From CAVVGZ01 sp963747965 (GTDB lineage Bacteria > Chloroflexota > Anaerolineae > Anaerolineales > Anaerolineaceae), in contig CAVVGZ010000008.1 of NCBI GenBank assembly GCA_963747965.1, forward strand, positions 124,001 through 188,000: 64,000 bases of DNA, written 5' to 3'. The notes below the pieces were generated by a model that saw only the letters and a list, made by a program, of their open reading frames with translations, searched no databases and was not told the origin of the DNA. Shown here piece after piece: positions 18,119-27,984 of this stretch (position 1 is its first letter; each line of letters begins with the position of its first letter). Position numbers and translations under genes: made by a program.

Positions 18119-19790
18119 TCAACTCAGGTATTCCTTCAGGTGCCGGCTGCGGGAGGGATGGCGAAGTTTACGCAAAGCCTTGGCTTCAATCTGGCGGATG
18201 CGTTCACGGGTTACATTAAAGTAACGGCTCACTTCTTCAAGCGTATGATCTTTCCCATCAATTAAACCAAAACGCAGTTCCAAAACCTGGCGCTCCCTTT
18301 CAGACAGGGCTGCCAGTGCATTCTGTACCTGCTCACGCAGCATTTCCCTGGCTGCAGCATCCATAGGTGCCAGTGCATCATAATCTTCAATAAAATCCCC
18401 AAGTTGGCTGCTGTCTTCATCCCCAACTGGTCTCTCCAGGGATACGGGTTCCTCTGCAGATTGTAAAACGCGTTGAACTTTTGCTGTCGCCCAGGACCAC
18501 CGCCGTTCCAGCTCAGCATCCAGCGGTTGTTGATTTTAATTTGGCTTTCTTGATTGCGGCTGTATCCTCTTCGGATAATATCCCGGCTTCCAGGGCAAGC
18601 TCCTCATTCGTAGCCTCCCGTCCCAGTTTTTGCACCATGGATCGTTGCACCCGTAGCAAGCGTGTGATTGCTTCAAAAAGATGCACGGGAATTCGGATTG
18701 TTCGAGCCTGCTCCGCTATATAGCGGCTTATTGACTGGCGGATCCACCAGGTGGCATAGGTGCTGAACTTAAATCCGCGTGTGGGGTCAAACTTGGAGAC
18801 AGCTCTTAATAATCCCAGATTCCCTTCCTGAATCAAATCCAAAAAAGATATACCTCTGCCGAGGAAACGTTTCGCTATGCTGACAACCAGGCGCAGATTA
18901 GTGCGAATGAGGGTCTGGTTTGCTTCCTCAGACCGCCAGCTGATACCCCTCATTTCCGTGGACAGGTCTTTTTCTGATTGGATGTATTTCTTAATCTGGG
19001 CGAGGGTTGGAAGGGTGTTTTTCTTTTGAGTATATTTAAGAATTTTTTCGGATGTTAGGGTAGGCAGTAAATAAAAATCTAGAAAAACTCTGAATACCTG
19101 TCGTACCAGTATATCCCACCGTTTATCTTTACCCCATTTTCCATTGTCAAGGTAAGAACGCAGATAGGATGGTTCATCAAAATACCAGTTCCGCCGAAGC
19201 ATTTGTCCCTCGGCAAGAATGAGGCTTATATCCGGCGGGGAGTCATCCGCAGAATATTGTCTTAAATCCAGCAAAAATTGTTCCCATGAAATACCCAAAT
19301 CCTGGGCAATAAGGGAAAAGAGGGTCTGGTAGTACTCGGGGTCATCCAATTTGAATTTATTTTGGCTGGCCAGGTTATGGATATGGGAATCGGCAGCGAT
19401 GCGTGCTGCCAGCCGGAATTCACTATCTGCATCAAGTAAATCGATTTGACCGATTTCTTTCAAATAAAGCCGGACCGGGTCTTCCGAAAGCTCAACAGCC
19501 AGGGTTGGATTGACCAGGATCTCAAGAGAGTCTTCCAGGGGCACATCTTCCAGAAGCCATTCCCCATTCTCATCAACCATGGATGCCTGCGAATTTGTAC
19601 CCCCATCTTCAGTGTCCAGCAGCTCCGGATTCTGCAGTCTCGGTTTCCTGGTTGGTCTTTTTGGGGATGTATTACCGGAAGGATGTCCAGGTTTTAAGTC
19701 TTGGGTTTTCGGCGTACCCTGATTCGATGATGCTGTCTTCCGGGTCTTGGTCATCGTGACGGTTTCTTGACCGGTGGTTTTTATCGGCAT
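18119..19790 (-). CDS. rpoD: Primary sigma factor RpoD, broken by one frameshift
   Basis: Read with one base correction this is a housekeeping sigma factor of about 555 residues. It has a charged N-terminus, region 1.2 (DPVRLYLKEIGQIDLL), region 2 (NLRLVVSIAKRFLGRG, DLIQEGNLGLLRAVSKFD, STYATWWIRQSISRYI), region 3, and region 4 with the -35-binding helix (TLEEVSRYFNVTRERIRQIE). The frame breaks at 18534-18537. Four A residues in the coding strand lead to a premature TGA. Dropping one A reads AKLNQQPLDAELERRW and joins the downstream frame through to 18119. It directly follows dnaG, the classic dnaG-rpoD order. The ATG at 19790 is preferred over a TTG at 19814; neither has a strong ribosome site. 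Confidence 0.9.
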
Positions 19791-19817
19791 GATCTTAAAT
19801 ATACCATAGTTCAAAAA

Positions 19818-21734
19818 TTAATCATTTTGCAGCGGTTGTCGCAGCGCTTTATCGAACAGATCTCGTTTTCTGGTATAGAAGATAAAAGTCTCTTCAATTT
19901 CCGGGTTTATTTTATATTCCCCTCCATCCTGGGACTCTTCCTGAACAAATCGTATTTGTTCGAGAGCTTCCCCAATATGGATCAACCGCAAAGAAATAGC
20001 CGATCGATATAAGTCTTCATTTATTCTTACAGCAACTCTATTCTCAAATTGGGTGGGACGAATTAATTCCTGGACAAAATCAGCAATTTCAACCGGATGC
20101 TTTTCCAAAATGTACTGGCGGACATCCAGTTCATCCTGTTCTAAAGCATCCTGCATTAAACCCAGCATTACCTGGTGCTTGGAATATTCCAGATCCTTCT
20201 GGTTTAACCGCTCCATTCCTGCCTTCTGTAAATTCCTGTTTAATAAGTGTAAACTTTCAGGTTTATAGAATAATAGTTGAAGAATATGTTTTTCCAGCGT
20301 TAAAGTTCGCTGGGCTGGTGCACTTAATCCGGATATCCGGGCAGCTATCTGCGGGGAACGCTTTCGCCCGGATATCCTTTTATTTGCAGGTAACGAATTC
20401 ATTGCAAAAGAAACGAGACTGCGCTCATCAATTCGCAGCAATCTTGACAACTGCTGCCGGTACGCATCCCGTTCTATTGGATTGGGTAAATCTTCTATCA
20501 GCGGGAGCACCTGTTCAGCAATTTTAATTTTCTCTTTGGGATCATTAAGATCCTTATCGGCTGCCAGTGTCTGCATCACATGCATGACGATTGGTTTGGC
20601 AGCACTTAATATCTTTTTCCATTCCTCGGGATCCCGGAGAACGACCTCATCCGGGTCCATCCCATCAGGAAGGGTTGTCACCCTCAAGTCTGCATCGAGA
20701 CGTGCTTCTTGCTTTAACAAGCCTCCCGCATCGAAACTGATTTCACTGGACCTGTCAAGAGCCTGGCGGGCAACCTCCAGCCCACGCATCGTTGCTTTTT
20801 CTCCAGCAGCATCAGCGTCAAGGGCAAGAACAATTTTCCGGGTGAGATGTTTAAGTTGTTGAAGTTGATCTTCTGTCAACGCTGTTCCCATGGGTGAAAC
20901 AGAGTTGTTAAAACCAGCCTGGTGAAGCAGGATAACATCCAGATATCCCTCAACAATCACCACCTGGTCTTGACTTCGGATCATTTTACGCGCCAGATCA
21001 AGCCCATATAGCAGGCGGCTTTTATCAAATAGAATCGTTTGCGGAGAATTTAAGAATTTTGGAATGTCCTCGGAATCCAGAATCCTTGCTCCAAATCCTG
21101 CCATCCGGCCGCGTCCATCCCGGATCGGGAACATGATCCGGTTTCGAAAACGGTCATAAAATCCACTTTCATCGCTTCTTTCAGTAATTAATCCAGCCTG
21201 ATTAAGTTCTTCCACACTGTAACCCCTGGAAGTGAAATGCTGCAGGAGTGCATCCCATGAATTCAGTGCATAGCCCAGGCCAAACGTTTCGATTGTTTTT
21301 GTTTCAAGCCCCCTTTTTTCTAAATACTCCAACGCTCTCTTCCCGGACGGGTTACTTACAAGATGATGGTGAAAATAGGTTGCCGTCTCTTCCAGCAATG
21401 TGAGTAATCGACTCTCTTCTTCTTCCAGGGCAACTTTTTCGGGAGTAAGTGGTTCCAGGATAATACCTGCCCTTAAAGCCAATTCTTCAAGTGCCTGGTG
21501 AAAATCCCAACCCTCTTTTTTCATCACAAATCCAAAAATATCGCCGCCTTCATTGCATTGTCCAAAGCAGCGCCATGTACCCGATTCTGGAAATACAGCG
21601 AATGCTGGTGTGCGTGTATTCGTGTGAAATGGACAGAAACCGCTGTAGTTCTTGCCTGCTCTCCGCAGTTTCACGGTTTCCGAGACCAGATCGACGATAT
21701 TGATGCGTGCTTTTATCTCGTCAACAGCTGTCAT
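19818..21734 (-). CDS. dnaG: DNA primase
   Basis: This 638-residue protein makes RNA primers for replication. The CHC2-type zinc-binding domain is seen at the N-terminus (Cys34, His37, Cys56, Cys60 in FCPFHTN and WRCFGQC). The RNA-polymerase core follows (YALNSWDALLQHF, RIMFPIRDGRGRMAGFGARI), then the Toprim domain with VVIVEGYLDVILLHQAG and LALDADAAGEKAT, whose acidic residues bind metal. The C-terminal third is the variable helicase-binding region. It ends just before rpoD. Confidence 0.95.
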   Translation of the reverse strand: MTAVDEIKARINIVDLVSETVKLRRAGKNYSGFCPFHTNTRTPAFAVFPESGTWRCFGQCNEGGDIFGFVMKKEGWDFHQALEELALRAGIILEPLTPEKVALEEEESRLLTLLEETATYFHHHLVSNPSGKRALEYLEKRGLETKTIETFGLGYALNSWDALLQHFTSRGYSVEELNQAGLITERSDESGFYDRFRNRIMFPIRDGRGRMAGFGARILDSEDIPKFLNSPQTILFDKSRLLYGLDLARKMIRSQDQVVIVEGYLDVILLHQAGFNNSVSPMGTALTEDQLQQLKHLTRKIVLALDADAAGEKATMRGLEVARQALDRSSEISFDAGGLLKQEARLDADLRVTTLPDGMDPDEVVLRDPEEWKKILSAAKPIVMHVMQTLAADKDLNDPKEKIKIAEQVLPLIEDLPNPIERDAYRQQLSRLLRIDERSLVSFAMNSLPANKRISGRKRSPQIAARISGLSAPAQRTLTLEKHILQLLFYKPESLHLLNRNLQKAGMERLNQKDLEYSKHQVMLGLMQDALEQDELDVRQYILEKHPVEIADFVQELIRPTQFENRVAVRINEDLYRSAISLRLIHIGEALEQIRFVQEESQDGGEYKINPEIEETFIFYTRKRDLFDKALRQPLQND

Positions 21735-21965
21735 CTAATAACATCCGTGGTCGGTTCCAGAAATCGGGAGCAGGCCAAAAAGGTTCCTTGGTAGTTCGTA
21801 TGCTGCAACCATAAATAAATTCTATGTTCTTTCATCATAAACAGCTAAATTCCGTTATTATTGTGTGGGTTTTATTATAGTAGAATACATCATGTTGCAT
21901 GGCAGGTTCATGACTGCCCTGTAGAGTCTATCTATGAAGCATTATCGATTGAAAATGGGATTTTG

Positions 21966-22305
21966 ATGGTTGAGCACCCGCGAATAAAACGAGAAAAAAG
22001 AACAATGCAAGCCATGGTGGAACTTTATTGCAGGCATCACCATCCCTCGGACGGCAGCCTTTGTCAGGATTGTACAGAATTGCTGGAATATGCCAATAAA
22101 AAAATTGATTTGTGTCCCTATCAGGAAAATAAACCAACCTGTAAAATCTGCCCGATCCACTGTTATAAATCCGATCCTCGGGCAGAGATCAGAAAGATCA
22201 TGCGTTATTCCGGTCCCCGCCTCATCCTATACCACCCTGTCCTCACTTTTAATGCACTTCCTGGATGGAAAACAAAAACCTCCCGGACTAAAAAGGGGAG
22301 GTTAA
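21966..22305 (+). CDS. YgbA-like 'nitrous oxide-stimulated promoter' family protein, frameshifted near the end
   Basis: This small cysteine-rich protein of about 113 residues matches the family once named for nitrous-oxide-stimulated promoters (Pfam PF11756, YgbA-like). It shows RIKREKRTMQAMVELYCRHHH, LCQDCTELLEYA and CPYQENKPTCKICPIHCY, then IRKIMRYSGPRL. Seven or more cysteines suggest metal or Fe-S binding. The family has been tied to nitrosative stress. The start at 21966 is chosen because homology begins at MVEHPRIKREKR. In the family the C-terminus continues as HP...LMHFLDGK, which here needs one T removed from TTTT at 22247-22250, giving the end at 22305. Read uncorrected, the frame runs on to 22319. 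Confidence 0.75.
22268..22303 (-). terminator. Rho-independent terminator of glyQS
   Basis: On the minus strand AACCTCCC (from 22303) and GGGAGGTT (to 22277) form an 8-bp stem with an 11-nt loop, followed by TTTGTTTTCC. It lies 36 bp beyond the glyQS stop and overlaps the 3' end of the convergent YgbA-like gene. Confidence 0.7.
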
Positions 22306-22338
22306 TTGCCGTATTTTGAATGGATCAACCAGTAATAA

Positions 22339-25300
22339 TTAAAAACCTTCCAGGTAGGACAGGCTTGCTACACCATCTGTCATGCTTGATATGCGTTGTA
22401 ATAGCCCCAAACGGTTTTGGCGCAGCCTGACATCATCTGCCATTACCAGCACTTCGTTAAAGAATTGGTTAATTGCAGGGATTAAACCAACCAAAACATC
22501 CATAACCTCATCCACAGAACCTTTTCCACGCGGGGTCATTTCAGCTTGTATGATGCACTGGTAAAGAGTCTTTTCTGCCATTTCCACCAGTAAGACTGGA
22601 TCAACCTCATAGATAACCCTTTGATCCCGTGTTATGCGGACGCATCGCGAATAGGCTGGTAAGATTTCCATCCAGTTCTCTTTTTCTACCCACCTGCCCA
22701 ACTGTTCAACCGCCTTGAAGGCCGAAGCCGGGTTGGTTTTTTGCGCCGCCAAAACCGCCGATACCACATCATGCCGGTTCCCAGCATCAATCAGCAAATT
22801 AAATAATCGCAAGCAGATAAACTCCACACACTCATCCAGGGTCTGATGCGGGGCATCTATGGGTAATTGTTCAAGTGCCTTTTCCAATCCGCTGCGGATA
22901 TCGAAGTCAAGATTCCAATCCATTAGGCTCTGTACCAGGCCTAACGCTGCCCGCCGCAGTCCAAATGGATCTTTATTGCTGCTGGGGGCTAACCCGGCAG
23001 CAAATAACCCGGCCAGCGAGTCCAGGCGGTCAGCCAGGCCGACAATCAAACCTGGCAGGGTTTTCGGGCTTGCATCCCCTGAAAAGCGTGGCAGGTAATG
23101 CTCCCGTATCGCCGTAGCAACTTCTTCTATTTCTCCAGACTTCAACGCATAGAATTGTCCCACCACGCCCTGTAAAGAGGTCATTTCAACGACCATATGT
23201 GTTACAAGATCAGCTTTGCATAAAAGGGCTGCCCGCTCCACAGCAGGATTCAACTGCCCATCCTGACCAATTACGAAATTTAGCTGCCTGGATAATCCCT
23301 GGATTCGCTTTGTTTTATCCAGCATGGAACCCAACTTATGTTGGAAGGTTAGGGTGGAAAGCCTGGGCAGAAAATCTTCCAGTTTTTGTTTCAAATCTTC
23401 CGTGATAAAAAACGCCGCGTCAGAGAACCTGGCATTTATCACCTGCTCATTGCCGTCTACAACAGTATCCAGATATTCCCTATCCCCATTCCGCACCGTG
23501 ATGAAGTATGGCAGTAAATCTCCATTCTCTGCTTTAACCGGGAAGTAACGCTGATGTTTCTTCATCACCGAAACCAGAACTTCCTTCGGGAGAGTGAGGT
23601 GTTCTTGCTTAAATGTTCCTAAAGCTGCGGTAGGCGCCTCCACCAGATTGGTTACCTCTTCCAGTAAACTTTCATCAAGCTCACGGATTCCTCCGGCTTC
23701 CGCCATGAGTTGTAGAACCTGATCCTTTATGGCAGCCTTGCGTACCTCTGGGTCAAGAATAATTCCCTGGCTGGATAGTCTTTGAAAGTAGTACCCGGCA
23801 TTCAGCACAATGAACTCTCCAGGTTCGTGAAAACGCAATCCTCGGGTTGATGCACCGGAATTTAACCCGGCGTAGGTGAAATGGATCACCTGTTCCCCGT
23901 AAAGGGCTAACAGCCATCGAATAGGACGCGAGAATGTCACATTGCTCGTATTCCAGCGAATACTCCTTTCGAAACGCAAACTCTCTATCAATGCCGGGAT
24001 TTCAGTCGATAATAGCCGGATAGTTGGTTGACCATGCTGGTGGATAGTGGCAGCAGCATAACTGCCTCCATCCATTTCACGCACCTCCAGGTCATCTACA
24101 CCAATTCCTTTGCTCTGGGCAAATCCTTCGGCTGCCTTCGTCGGTTTTCCTTCAGCATCGTAAGCTCGGCTGGCGGGAGGACCCTTGACAATCGAGATGC
24201 TGTCTTCTTGATGGGAGTCTAAATTCGTTACGTGAACTACCAGCCTTCGTGGTGTGCCGGTGACTTCAACTGTTTCGTATTGAAGGCGAAGATTAGCAAA
24301 TAATTCAGGAATTCGGATTTTTAGCTGCTCCAGTGCAGTGTTAAGATCTCCTACCGGGAGTTCTTCCGTCCCGATCTCCAACAGGAAGGAACCCTTGCTT
24401 TCTAACTGTTTATGATTATTCACCATTGTATGGTGGGTTGTAGATAATTTCTCAGTGGATTGGTCTTCTTTGTACCAGGGGAATCCGAGATTCTTCCGCT
24501 GTTCCAGGTACGCCTCAGCGCTCTTCCTTGATAGATCGCGCATTCTGCGGAAATATTGCTGGCGCTCTGTTACCCCAATTGCCCCGCGTGTATCAAGGAC
24601 ATTAAATGTATGGGAACACTTCAGGATGTAATCATGCGCCGGAAGTACCAGTCCATTTTCCAGGGTAGCCAGGGCTTCCCCCTCAAACAGATCAAACATC
24701 TTACGCAAGCGGTCAATGTCACCAATCTCAAAGTAATATTTACTGTGTTCCTCTTCGGCCTGCAGGTTTACATCCCCATATGTCCGGTCGGGACTCCAAA
24801 CAATTTCACGAAAATTGCGGACATGCTGCAGTGTCAAAGCGATGCGTTCCAGACCATAGGTGATCTCTACCGAGGGGGTTTCCAGGGAAATGCCTCCCGC
24901 CTGTTGGAAATAGGTATATTGGGTGATCTCCTGCCCATCCAACCATACCTCCCACCCCAGGCCCCATGCCCCCAGGGCGGGTGATTCCCAGTTATCTTCA
25001 ACAAAACGGATGTCATGCTTTCTCGGATCTATCCCAAGTGCTTCCAGAGATTTTAAATAAATTTCTTGCGGATTTCCCGGATCCGGTTTTAGGATGACCT
25101 GGAATTGGTAATGCTGCTGCAAACGATTGGGGTTTTCTCCATATCGGGCATCATCCGGACGGATGGATGGTTCCACATACCCTACTTTCCACGGCTCCGG
25201 ACCAAGCACACGGAAATATGTTGCCGGGTTATAAGTCCCGGCACCAACCTGGGTATAGTAAGGTTGCCAGATTAAGCAGCCTTGTTCCGCCCAGAAATGC

Positions 25301-25344
25301 TGCAGATTCATCATGATTGATTGAAAAAGAATAGATTCTCTCAT
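22339..25344 (-). CDS. glyQS: Glycyl-tRNA synthetase, fused alpha and beta subunits
   Basis: This 1001-residue protein joins both subunits of the bacterial tetrameric glycyl-tRNA synthetase in one chain. Residues about 1-290 are the catalytic alpha subunit (HFWAEQGCLIWQPYYTQVGAG, YFRVLGPEPWKVGYVEPSIR, GWEVWLDGQEITQYTYFQQ). A linker of about 30 residues leads to the beta subunit from about 320 (LLEIGTEELPVGDL, with HD-like and tRNA-binding parts further on). Length equals alpha plus beta. Fused forms are known in several phyla, including Chlamydiae. The ATG follows GGAG by eight bases. It has its own promoter and an unusual leader hairpin (25361-25394). Confidence 0.95.
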   Translation of the reverse strand: MRESILFQSIMMNLQHFWAEQGCLIWQPYYTQVGAGTYNPATYFRVLGPEPWKVGYVEPSIRPDDARYGENPNRLQQHYQFQVILKPDPGNPQEIYLKSLEALGIDPRKHDIRFVEDNWESPALGAWGLGWEVWLDGQEITQYTYFQQAGGISLETPSVEITYGLERIALTLQHVRNFREIVWSPDRTYGDVNLQAEEEHSKYYFEIGDIDRLRKMFDLFEGEALATLENGLVLPAHDYILKCSHTFNVLDTRGAIGVTERQQYFRRMRDLSRKSAEAYLEQRKNLGFPWYKEDQSTEKLSTTHHTMVNNHKQLESKGSFLLEIGTEELPVGDLNTALEQLKIRIPELFANLRLQYETVEVTGTPRRLVVHVTNLDSHQEDSISIVKGPPASRAYDAEGKPTKAAEGFAQSKGIGVDDLEVREMDGGSYAAATIHQHGQPTIRLLSTEIPALIESLRFERSIRWNTSNVTFSRPIRWLLALYGEQVIHFTYAGLNSGASTRGLRFHEPGEFIVLNAGYYFQRLSSQGIILDPEVRKAAIKDQVLQLMAEAGGIRELDESLLEEVTNLVEAPTAALGTFKQEHLTLPKEVLVSVMKKHQRYFPVKAENGDLLPYFITVRNGDREYLDTVVDGNEQVINARFSDAAFFITEDLKQKLEDFLPRLSTLTFQHKLGSMLDKTKRIQGLSRQLNFVIGQDGQLNPAVERAALLCKADLVTHMVVEMTSLQGVVGQFYALKSGEIEEVATAIREHYLPRFSGDASPKTLPGLIVGLADRLDSLAGLFAAGLAPSSNKDPFGLRRAALGLVQSLMDWNLDFDIRSGLEKALEQLPIDAPHQTLDECVEFICLRLFNLLIDAGNRHDVVSAVLAAQKTNPASAFKAVEQLGRWVEKENWMEILPAYSRCVRITRDQRVIYEVDPVLLVEMAEKTLYQCIIQAEMTPRGKGSVDEVMDVLVGLIPAINQFFNEVLVMADDVRLRQNRLGLLQRISSMTDGVASLSYLEGF

Positions 25345-25353
25345 AAATACTCC

Positions 25354-25375
25354 AAAAAAAGCCGGGTATTCCCGG
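25354..25375 (-). terminator. GC-rich hairpin with T7 tail in the glyQS leader
   Basis: On the minus strand CCGGG AATA CCCGG is followed by C and seven T residues, then by GGAG and the glyQS ATG. It is shaped like an intrinsic terminator but lies only about 10-30 nt after the predicted start site of the glyQS promoter. It could end recO transcripts or attenuate glyQS. Confidence 0.5.
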
Positions 25376-25388
25376 AATGTGATAGGAC

Positions 25389-25417
25389 ATTATACCATCC
25401 ATAAAAAACCCTCTAAA
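25389..25417 (-). promoter_or_regulatory. Promoter of glyQS
   Basis: Minus strand: TTTAGA (-35, 25417-25412), 17-bp spacer, TATAAT (-10, 25394-25389) with a TGG extended -10. The predicted start is near 25382, giving a leader of under 40 nt. Confidence 0.55.
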
Positions 25418-25487
25418 CGCCTGTGCAGGCATTTCTGCTCACGCAATTTTTGGATGAAATAACTGGAAACGGGTTTCGGGCTTTATC

Positions 25488-26258
25488 TTACGTTTTGTAG
25501 AAACTGCGAATTTCTTTTATAAACGAAGGGGAGTTGAGTTTTCTTTCTAACAAAAAAGTGAAATAGGCTTCCATGAGTTGTTCGATTTCAGCCTGGATGG
25601 GGGGTGCTATCCTTGCTCGCAGCGTTTCCTTATAAGAACTTCGCTGAAAATGGCGCAGGTATTTTAATGCCTGCATAGAAATCGGGACTGCTGCGCTGCG
25701 CCCATGACCGCAGTCCGGGCATAAAATTCCTCCATCTAAATAGGATATATATTGGTCCCGGGCAGTAATTTCTGATTGGCAGTTTACACAATTAATAAGC
25801 TGGAGACGGAATCCCAGCAGGTCGAGCAGCCTCATTTCATAATAGAGGAGAGGATGGAAGAGGATTTCCTCTTTTTCTAGCCGGGAAAGGGTTTCAATGA
25901 TTAATTTGTATAGAACCTGGTTTTCCCCATCCTCAGGGGTAAATCGATCCAGCAGTTCTATCACAAATGCCGCATGGGCTGTCCGGATAAGATCAATACC
26001 CAGTTGTGAAAAAAGGTCCAGGGCTTCCGCCTGGGTGACAATCCACAAATCTCTGCCTTTTGCCAGAACCAAAGCTACCCGCGTAAAAGGCTCCAGGTGC
26101 CCGCTTTTTCTTGAATGCAGCCGCCGTACCCCCTTGGCAATTGCCCGTTGCTTACCCCCCTCTTTGGTAAAAAGAACCAATAAGCGGTCCGCTTCACCCC
26201 AATCGTTATGGCGCAGGACCACTGCTTCGGTTTTTAATACATGGACATTTTTTATCAT
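25488..26258 (-). CDS. recO: DNA repair protein RecO
   Basis: This 256-residue protein loads RecA with RecF/RecR during recombinational repair. The N-terminal OB-fold begins KTEAVVLRHNDWGEADRLLVLFT, then GVRRLHSRKSGHLEPFT. A zinc-binding pair of cysteines is present in INCVNCQSE and ILCPDCGHG. Length matches the family. It lies between cdd and glyQS on the same strand. Confidence 0.93.
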   Translation of the reverse strand: MIKNVHVLKTEAVVLRHNDWGEADRLLVLFTKEGGKQRAIAKGVRRLHSRKSGHLEPFTRVALVLAKGRDLWIVTQAEALDLFSQLGIDLIRTAHAAFVIELLDRFTPEDGENQVLYKLIIETLSRLEKEEILFHPLLYYEMRLLDLLGFRLQLINCVNCQSEITARDQYISYLDGGILCPDCGHGRSAAVPISMQALKYLRHFQRSSYKETLRARIAPPIQAEIEQLMEAYFTFLLERKLNSPSFIKEIRSFYKT

Positions 26259-26306
26259 GGTACCCTTAAAAGGGTAATTTTCAGCGGTCCTGATGTAGAT
26301 TATTAT

Positions 26307-26720
26307 CTAATCTTCGGTTATCAGGTCTTCAGGTTGAAATGCAAAAGGAAGCAGTTGGCGAATTGTGGTTTCCTTAACTACCTCGCCCGAACGATTAGCT
26401 ATGAGTACAACCAAATCAAGACCAAACTCAGCCATTACCTGGCGGCATGCCCCGCAGGGGGAACCTCCATTATCTGTCACAACTGCACAGGCAACAAACC
26501 GGCGCTCCCCTTCTGTAACCGCCTTAAAGATGGCAGCCCTTTCGGCACAGATACTGGAAGGATAGGCGGCATTCTCAACATTAACCCCGGTATATATTTT
26601 CCCCGATGGGGTTAGAATGGCAGCTCCAACCGGATAATGAGAATAAGGTGCATAAGCATTTTCACGGACGGAAAGTGCCGCTTCAATCAGATTTTTTTTA
26701 TCAACAGCTTCAACTTTCAT
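26307..26720 (-). CDS. cdd: Cytidine deaminase
   Basis: This roughly 137-residue enzyme deaminates cytidine and deoxycytidine in pyrimidine salvage. The zinc site of the small tetrameric class is complete: ICAERAAI (Cys and catalytic Glu) and GSPCGACRQV. The substrate-binding ENAAYPSS segment precedes it. The ATG at 26720 is preferred over 26741 because GAGG lies nine bases upstream. It overlaps the upstream CBS-protein gene by 11 bp. Confidence 0.95.
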   Translation of the reverse strand: MKVEAVDKKNLIEAALSVRENAYAPYSHYPVGAAILTPSGKIYTGVNVENAAYPSSICAERAAIFKAVTEGERRFVACAVVTDNGGSPCGACRQVMAEFGLDLVVLIANRSGEVVKETTIRQLLPFAFQPEDLITED

Positions 26721-27983
26721 CGGTTTGTTCCTCGCCCTCATTTACAGAAGGTTTCCGCATGGCGCGCACCAGGCGTATGCGCCGGCCGCTTACCTGTTCT
26801 ACAGTCAATATCCAACCATCTACTCCGACAACCTCTCCACCAACAGGCACTCGCCCCACCTTGCCATAGATGAAGCCGCCCAGTGTATCTGCGTTATCGG
26901 TGGGCAGCTCGGTTCCCACCAGATCATTAAAATCATCCAGGTCTATTCTTCCATGAAATAAATACTCATCAGAACTGATTTCCTGGTAAACCATTTCTTC
27001 GCTCTGATCATATTCATCTCTGATCTCACCCACTATCTCTTCGACTATATCTTCCAGTGTAACCAATCCCGCCATTCCCCCGTATTCATCGATCACAATC
27101 GCAATATGAACACCACGGGCTTGCATCTCCCGCAGCATTTCATCTACTTTTTTTGCCTCGGGAACGTAAAATGCCGGGCGCAGCAATTCGCGGATGGTCA
27201 GATTGGAATCCTCCCCCTTAATCCTATTTTTAATAAATCCTTTGCATATAAAATGCCAACAATGTTATCAATCGTTTCCTCATAAACCGGTACCCGTGAA
27301 TGACCGGATAGCATCATCGCGACAATTGTCTCGTGGATGGACGTGTCCACCGCCAGTGCAACAACGTCAATGCGCGGCACCATGATTTCCCGGCACAACG
27401 TATCCCCAAACTGCAGGATGGAATAAATCATCTGGCGTTCTTCCACTTCCAATCCGCCTTCAGGTTGGTTTCCCTCGACCCAGGTTTTGATCTCATCATC
27501 AGTAACAGCACCAATATCTCTGGCAGCTGTTTTAGAAACATTAAATACTGTCATCATTAACCAGGAGAAGGGTTTGAAAATAAAAGTCAACAAATTGGCA
27601 GCCGGGGTCAGTTTTAGCAGCCAGCTTTCTGGAGAATTGTAAATCAATCTATCCAGGCCAAATTCTAAAAATATGACAAGAATTGCCAGGAAAAAGAAAA
27701 ACAGTAAGGATAGTCCATAATTTTCAGATAATCCGCTAACCGGCGAAAGCATTACCCATGCCGTAGCGGCCAGTAAAAAATGGAGAATTACACTGGCTAT
27801 ATTCAATGTCACCGGCAGAGAGTGATCATTGAGCAGTTTTAATGCGCCATCAACTGCATCGGGCTTTTCATCATGTAAGTTCATCAATACTAATTGACGG
27901 GCATGGCTGATACTTGCCCGGACTGCCATCAAACTTAGATTCAGGAAGAGGATTAAGAAAAAACCGAGAATTTCAGTATTCAC
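26710..27983 (-). CDS. CorC/HlyC-type CBS-domain membrane protein, broken by one frameshift
   Basis: Read across one missing base this is a protein of about 425 residues: an N-terminal DUF21-like membrane domain with 3-4 helices, a pair of CBS domains (EIMVPRIDVVALAVDTS, HSRVPVYEETIDNIVG, VHIAIVIDEYGGMAGLVTLEDI) and a C-terminal CorC/HlyC domain (GRVPVGGEVVGVDGWILTVE). Such proteins are tied to Mg/Co efflux or salt resistance. Both halves fit together if one G is added to the five-G run at 27213-27217, giving LRGEDSNLTIREL. The GTG at 27983, one base after the glmU stop, is the likely start; the ATG at 28052 lies inside glmU coding sequence. Confidence 0.85.
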
Positions 27984-27984
27984 T

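Noticed and set aside
18534..18537. Programmed frameshift in rpoD
   Set aside because: The A4 run is short, no stimulatory structure or internal Shine-Dalgarno site is visible, and many other genes here have similar indels.
25345..25487. T-box riboswitch before glyQS
   Set aside because: The gap is only about 140 bp, the promoter lies inside it, and no T-box consensus or specifier loop can be found.
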